This document shows, piece after piece, positions 30,463 to 32,935 of a stretch of DNA of 32,935 bases. The translations under genes were made by a program, and so were the position numbers. Every line of letters starts with the position of its first letter. Position 1 is the stretch's first letter. Where the stretch lies: contig JAKOVA010000161.1 of assembly GCA_029782335.1 (NCBI GenBank), forward strand, positions 1 through 32,935, given 5' to 3'. The DNA is from Actinomycetes bacterium. Its GTDB lineage: Bacteria > Actinomycetota > Acidimicrobiia > Acidimicrobiales > Microtrichaceae. The notes beneath the pieces are model-generated. The model saw only the letters and a list, made by a program, of their open reading frames with translations, made no database searches and had not been told where the DNA came from.

Positions 30463-31683
30463 TCAAGCGGCTGGGGCGAGGTTCGTCGTCCGGTGGGGGT
30501 CGTACGCGGTGCGGTTGGTGAGCATGGCATGGATGAGGTCGCAGCGGCGGCGGGCGACGCAGATGACGGCTGCGTTGTGGTCTTTGCCTTCGGCGCGTTT
30601 GCGGGCGTAGTAGGCCTTGGCGGCCGGGTCGTGTTGGGTGGCGACGAACGCGGCGAGGAACATCGCGTTCTTCAGTCGGTGGTTGCCTCGTCGTGATGCG
30701 GCGGCGTTGTTGATGCTTTTGCCGGACCGCTTGTCGACGGGTGCGAGGCCGGCGTAGGCGGCGAGTCGGCTGCCGTTCGCGAACCGGGCGGGGTCGCCGA
30801 TCTCGGCGAGGGTTCGTGCTCCGGTCCTGGGCCCGAACCCGCAGAGGGTCACCAGGACCTGTCCGAGAGGGTGCTCGAGGAACACCTTCTCGATCTGTTT
30901 CGCGAGCTGGTCGCGTTGGGCGTGGAGCCGGTCGAGGTCGGCGACGAGGCCGGTGATGATCTCGCCCCAGGTGTCCTCGCCGGGAAGCGAGACGGTCTGC
31001 GCGGCGAGCGCGGCCGTGACAGCTCTGAGCGTCTTGTCGGCCGATCGTGGTGACCGTGACGCGACCGCAGCGCGGATCGCGGTCGGGCCGGCGGCACGCA
31101 ACGCGGTGGGTGTCGGGTGTCGGCCGAGCAGGGCCCGCACGCCGGCGATGGCGAGCCGATCACCGATCGCACGCTCGAGAGCTGGGCTGATGCTCGTCAG
31201 CGCGTCCCGGCAGCGGTTCGTTGCCCGGTTCACGTCTTCGGCCAGATCGACGTCGCGGCCGTTGAGGATCCGCAGCTTGCCGAGGAGTTCGTCGCTCAAC
31301 GCGATCCAGGCGAGCTGGTCGACGTGACGGCGAGCGAAGTCCGCGAGCACCCACGCGTCACGCGGGTCGGTCTTCGCTGCGCCTGCGTAGAGCTCGGCTG
31401 CTCGCCGCATCTGCAACCCGGTCACGTACGCGACCGGCACCTGGCGGGCGTGCGCGATCGTCAGCAGCAACTGCGCCGCGGACGACGGCATGTCGATCAC
31501 CAACGCCACCCGGCCATGGTGGGCGGCGTCGTCGAGCAGCCGCTCGATCACCGCCTGATCGTTGAGGACTGGCCGGGCGAACACCTCCCGGCCGTCCACG
31601 GTGATCGCTTGCGCGTAGTGGTCCTGCTTGGCCATGTCGACACCGACGAACACGTCGATGACCAGCTGATCGATGGTCCCCAT
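30463..31683 (-). CDS. IS110-family transposase, complete
   Basis: A 406-residue enzyme; ATG 31683 has GAGGAGG 4 bp upstream. The N-terminal DEDD (RuvC-like) domain shows VFVGVDMAKQDHY (first Asp), LVIDMPSS and KTDPRDAW (last Asps). A helical coiled region follows, then the C-terminal Transposase_20 domain with LVTLCGFGPRTGARTLAEIG, FANGSRLAAYAGLAPVDKRS and the serine-bearing NAAASRRGNHRLKNAMFLA. Everything needed is present, so this copy may be active. IS110 recombinases act with a bridge RNA encoded next to the gene. Unlike the copy at 18046-19050, it keeps the catalytic N-terminus and is not closely similar in sequence. Confidence 0.92.
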   Translation of the reverse strand: MGTIDQLVIDVFVGVDMAKQDHYAQAITVDGREVFARPVLNDQAVIERLLDDAAHHGRVALVIDMPSSAAQLLLTIAHARQVPVAYVTGLQMRRAAELYAGAAKTDPRDAWVLADFARRHVDQLAWIALSDELLGKLRILNGRDVDLAEDVNRATNRCRDALTSISPALERAIGDRLAIAGVRALLGRHPTPTALRAAGPTAIRAAVASRSPRSADKTLRAVTAALAAQTVSLPGEDTWGEIITGLVADLDRLHAQRDQLAKQIEKVFLEHPLGQVLVTLCGFGPRTGARTLAEIGDPARFANGSRLAAYAGLAPVDKRSGKSINNAAASRRGNHRLKNAMFLAAFVATQHDPAAKAYYARKRAEGKDHNAAVICVARRRCDLIHAMLTNRTAYDPHRTTNLAPAA

Positions 31684-32004
31684 GCCCCTCCTCGAGTCGT
31701 GCGCTGCCCGATGCTCGAACGGTGCGACCGCCATCAACCACCTTACGAACCAGCCCCGAAGCGCATGTCCCTGTCAGAGGTCAGTCGCACCCGGACAGCA
31801 CGGGTGGCAACACCCCCCAGGCCATCAAGTGACAGGGGCAGACAGCCCTGCCCGCACCGCCGAGCACCAACCCGATCATCACAACCAGGTCAACGAACAA
31901 GGTAAGGGGTCTTCGCCCAGCCCACTACCTCCACCTTCCTCGTTGCCACTGCCCTTCAAGTGTCAGGCAGTCCGTGCCCGTTCCTCGGCGCCGTCAACCT
32001 CTCA
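31684..32004. other. non-coding flank of IS110 (possible bridge-RNA region)
   Basis: No gene is visible. GGTGCGAC (31721-31728) and GTCGCACC (31784-31791) form an inverted repeat. TGTCCCTGTC occurs at 31767-31776 and at 30447-30456, one on each side of the transposase in the same orientation, as IS110 core sequences do. TCAAGTG followed by CAGG occurs at 31826 and again near 31954. An upstream RNA gene is expected in IS110-group elements; its exact limits are not determined. Confidence 0.35.
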
Positions 32005-32027
32005 GTGACTGTCGCGAAAGTTGTGCC
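32005..32027 (+). repeat. left inverted repeat of IS5-type element
   Basis: GACTGTCGCGAAAGTTGTGCC matches, imperfectly and in inverted orientation, the sequence at 32911-32931 (CCAACTATGCGAACAG core). CGCGAAAGTTGTGC-like ends are common in IS5/IS427 elements. Confidence 0.5.
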
Positions 32028-32033
32028 TGCGCG

Positions 32034-32856
32034 TCAGGCGGGTGCGAGGCGCCGTAGGAGGAGGCGGCTGTGGGCGGCCCAGATGAAGCCTTCGACGACT
32101 TCGGGGCAGCGTTCATAGTCGACTTGGAGACGGCGGTGATTCATCGTCCACGCCCACGAACGCTCGACGACCCAACGGCGCGGCAGGACATGGAAGCCGT
32201 GCGGGTGGATCTTGGTGACGACCTCGGTCGCGACGTGCCGCTGCCGGCAGTGGGTGATGAACGCGTTCTTGAACCCGGAGTCGCACCACAGCTTGGCGAG
32301 CCGGCCGATCTTGGCGCGGGCCTTGTCGAACACGGCGATCCCACCCTGGTTGTCCGACGCCGACGCGGCAACGACTTCGACCGCCGAGCAGCAGGCCGAG
32401 GGTGTCGACGATCCCGAACGTCTTGCGGCCCATGATCCGCTTGCCCGCGTCGAACCCCTTGCCCGACTTGGGAACCGTCTTGGTCGCGCGCACGCTGCGG
32501 GCATCGATGATCGACCCCGACGGGTCCGGCTCGCGGCCCTCAGCCTCACGCACCAGCCCGCGCAACCGGTCGGCGATGCGCTCCCAGGTGCCGTCACGCG
32601 ACCAGCGCAGGTGCAACCGGTGCACGGTGTTCCAGTTCGGGTACACCGCCGGCAGCGCACGCCACTGACAACCGGTCGCGGCGACGTACAAGATCGCGTC
32701 CACGACCCGGCGCCGGTCCACGGTCGCGGGGCGTCCCATCTCACCGGGTCGCCACCACGGCTGCACCAGATCGGCGATCAACGCCCACTCCGCATCACTC
32801 AAATCGCCGTGCGTCGGCCGCCACGCAGGAACAGTCGGGAGCGAACGTTCAGTCAC
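32034..32856 (-). pseudogene. IS5-family (IS427-like) transposase, frameshifted
   Basis: From GTG 32856 the first frame gives the N-terminal DUF4096-type domain (LSDAEWALIADLVQPWW, GCQWRALPAVYPNWNTVHR) and the start of the DDE domain (GSIIDARSVRATKTVPKSGK, KTFGIVDTLGLLL). At about 32381-32387 the reading continues in another frame as VEVVAASASDNQGGIAVFDK, LWCDSGFKNAF and RRWVVERSWAWTMNHRRLQV to the stop at 32034. One extra base in CTCGGCGGTC explains the shift. No slippery heptamer is evident, so it is more likely an inactivating mutation or sequence error than programmed frameshifting. Confidence 0.8.
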
Positions 32857-32908
32857 AAGTCGATTCTATCGACCCCAACCACCCGAACCCCGCCGATCTG
32901 CACCCCAA

Positions 32909-32935
32909 GCTGGGCCAACTATGCGAACAGCCTCT
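32909..32935 (-). repeat. right inverted repeat of IS5-type element
   Basis: GGGCCAACTATGCGAACAG at the window end pairs imperfectly with the left end at 32005-32027 (about 11 of 16 core positions). It places the right boundary of the element at or just beyond the window edge. Confidence 0.4.

Overview
The window is GC-rich, densely coded actinobacterial DNA. Gene style (many GTG/TTG starts, ATGA-coupled operons, a leaderless-looking promoter, a DUF6069 membrane protein, a small VAAC-type lipoprotein) fits a high-GC actinobacterium, perhaps of the Acidimicrobiia/Ilumatobacter kind; that placement is an inference. It is an accessory region: a chain of integrative elements built on the 3' half of a tRNA-Met(CAU) gene and littered with insertion sequences.

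Layout. (1) 1-4.2 kb: the 5' part of an ISL3 transposase, a DUF6933 gene fragment at its end, a metallophosphoesterase, and an AbiE-like nucleotidyltransferase toxin with its winged-helix antitoxin. (2) 4.2-11.3 kb: a first cargo block between tRNA-derived att core 1 (4347-4392) and core 2 (11250-11289). It holds a TetR regulator with a hemerythrin-SRPBCC protein, a NarL/DesK-type two-component system with a small membrane protein, and a secreted beta-lactamase-fold serine hydrolase. (3) 11.3-22.7 kb: a second cargo block ending at att core 3 (22640-22685). It holds a TetR-controlled operon (lipoprotein hydrolase, FAD monooxygenase, methyltransferase, RTX-repeat protein, DUF6069-hydrolase fusion), a 5'-truncated IS110 transposase, a lipoprotein/VOC/methyltransferase operon opposite a PadR regulator, and a PIN-domain gene remnant. 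(4) 22.7-30.1 kb: a tyrosine integrase, then a five-gene operon (small secreted protein, lipoprotein, adaptor with a peptidoglycan-binding domain, ABC ATPase, FtsX-like permease). Facing it is an ECF sigma / anti-sigma / I36-like secreted-protein operon. (5) 30.1-32.9 kb: a gene cut short at an IS110 element, a complete IS110 transposase, and a frameshifted IS5-type transposase.

Two observations stand out. First, the three att cores are flanked by paired TGTCAAC repeats exactly 11 bp apart. They lie right of core 1 but left of cores 2 and 3. A different repeat (TTCTAACGG / TTCTACCGG) lies on the outer sides of cores 1 and 3. This is what successive integrations by two integrase specificities would leave behind. 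Second, the ECF sigma gene and the secreted-protein/exporter operon each have GGAAC-N14-CGACAC upstream. The sigma factor therefore probably drives both, making 24.1-30.1 kb one regulon: a secreted small protein with its own export or immunity machinery, plus a secreted crystallin-like inhibitor. I do not recognise the secreted protein; a bacteriocin-like or envelope-defence role is inference.
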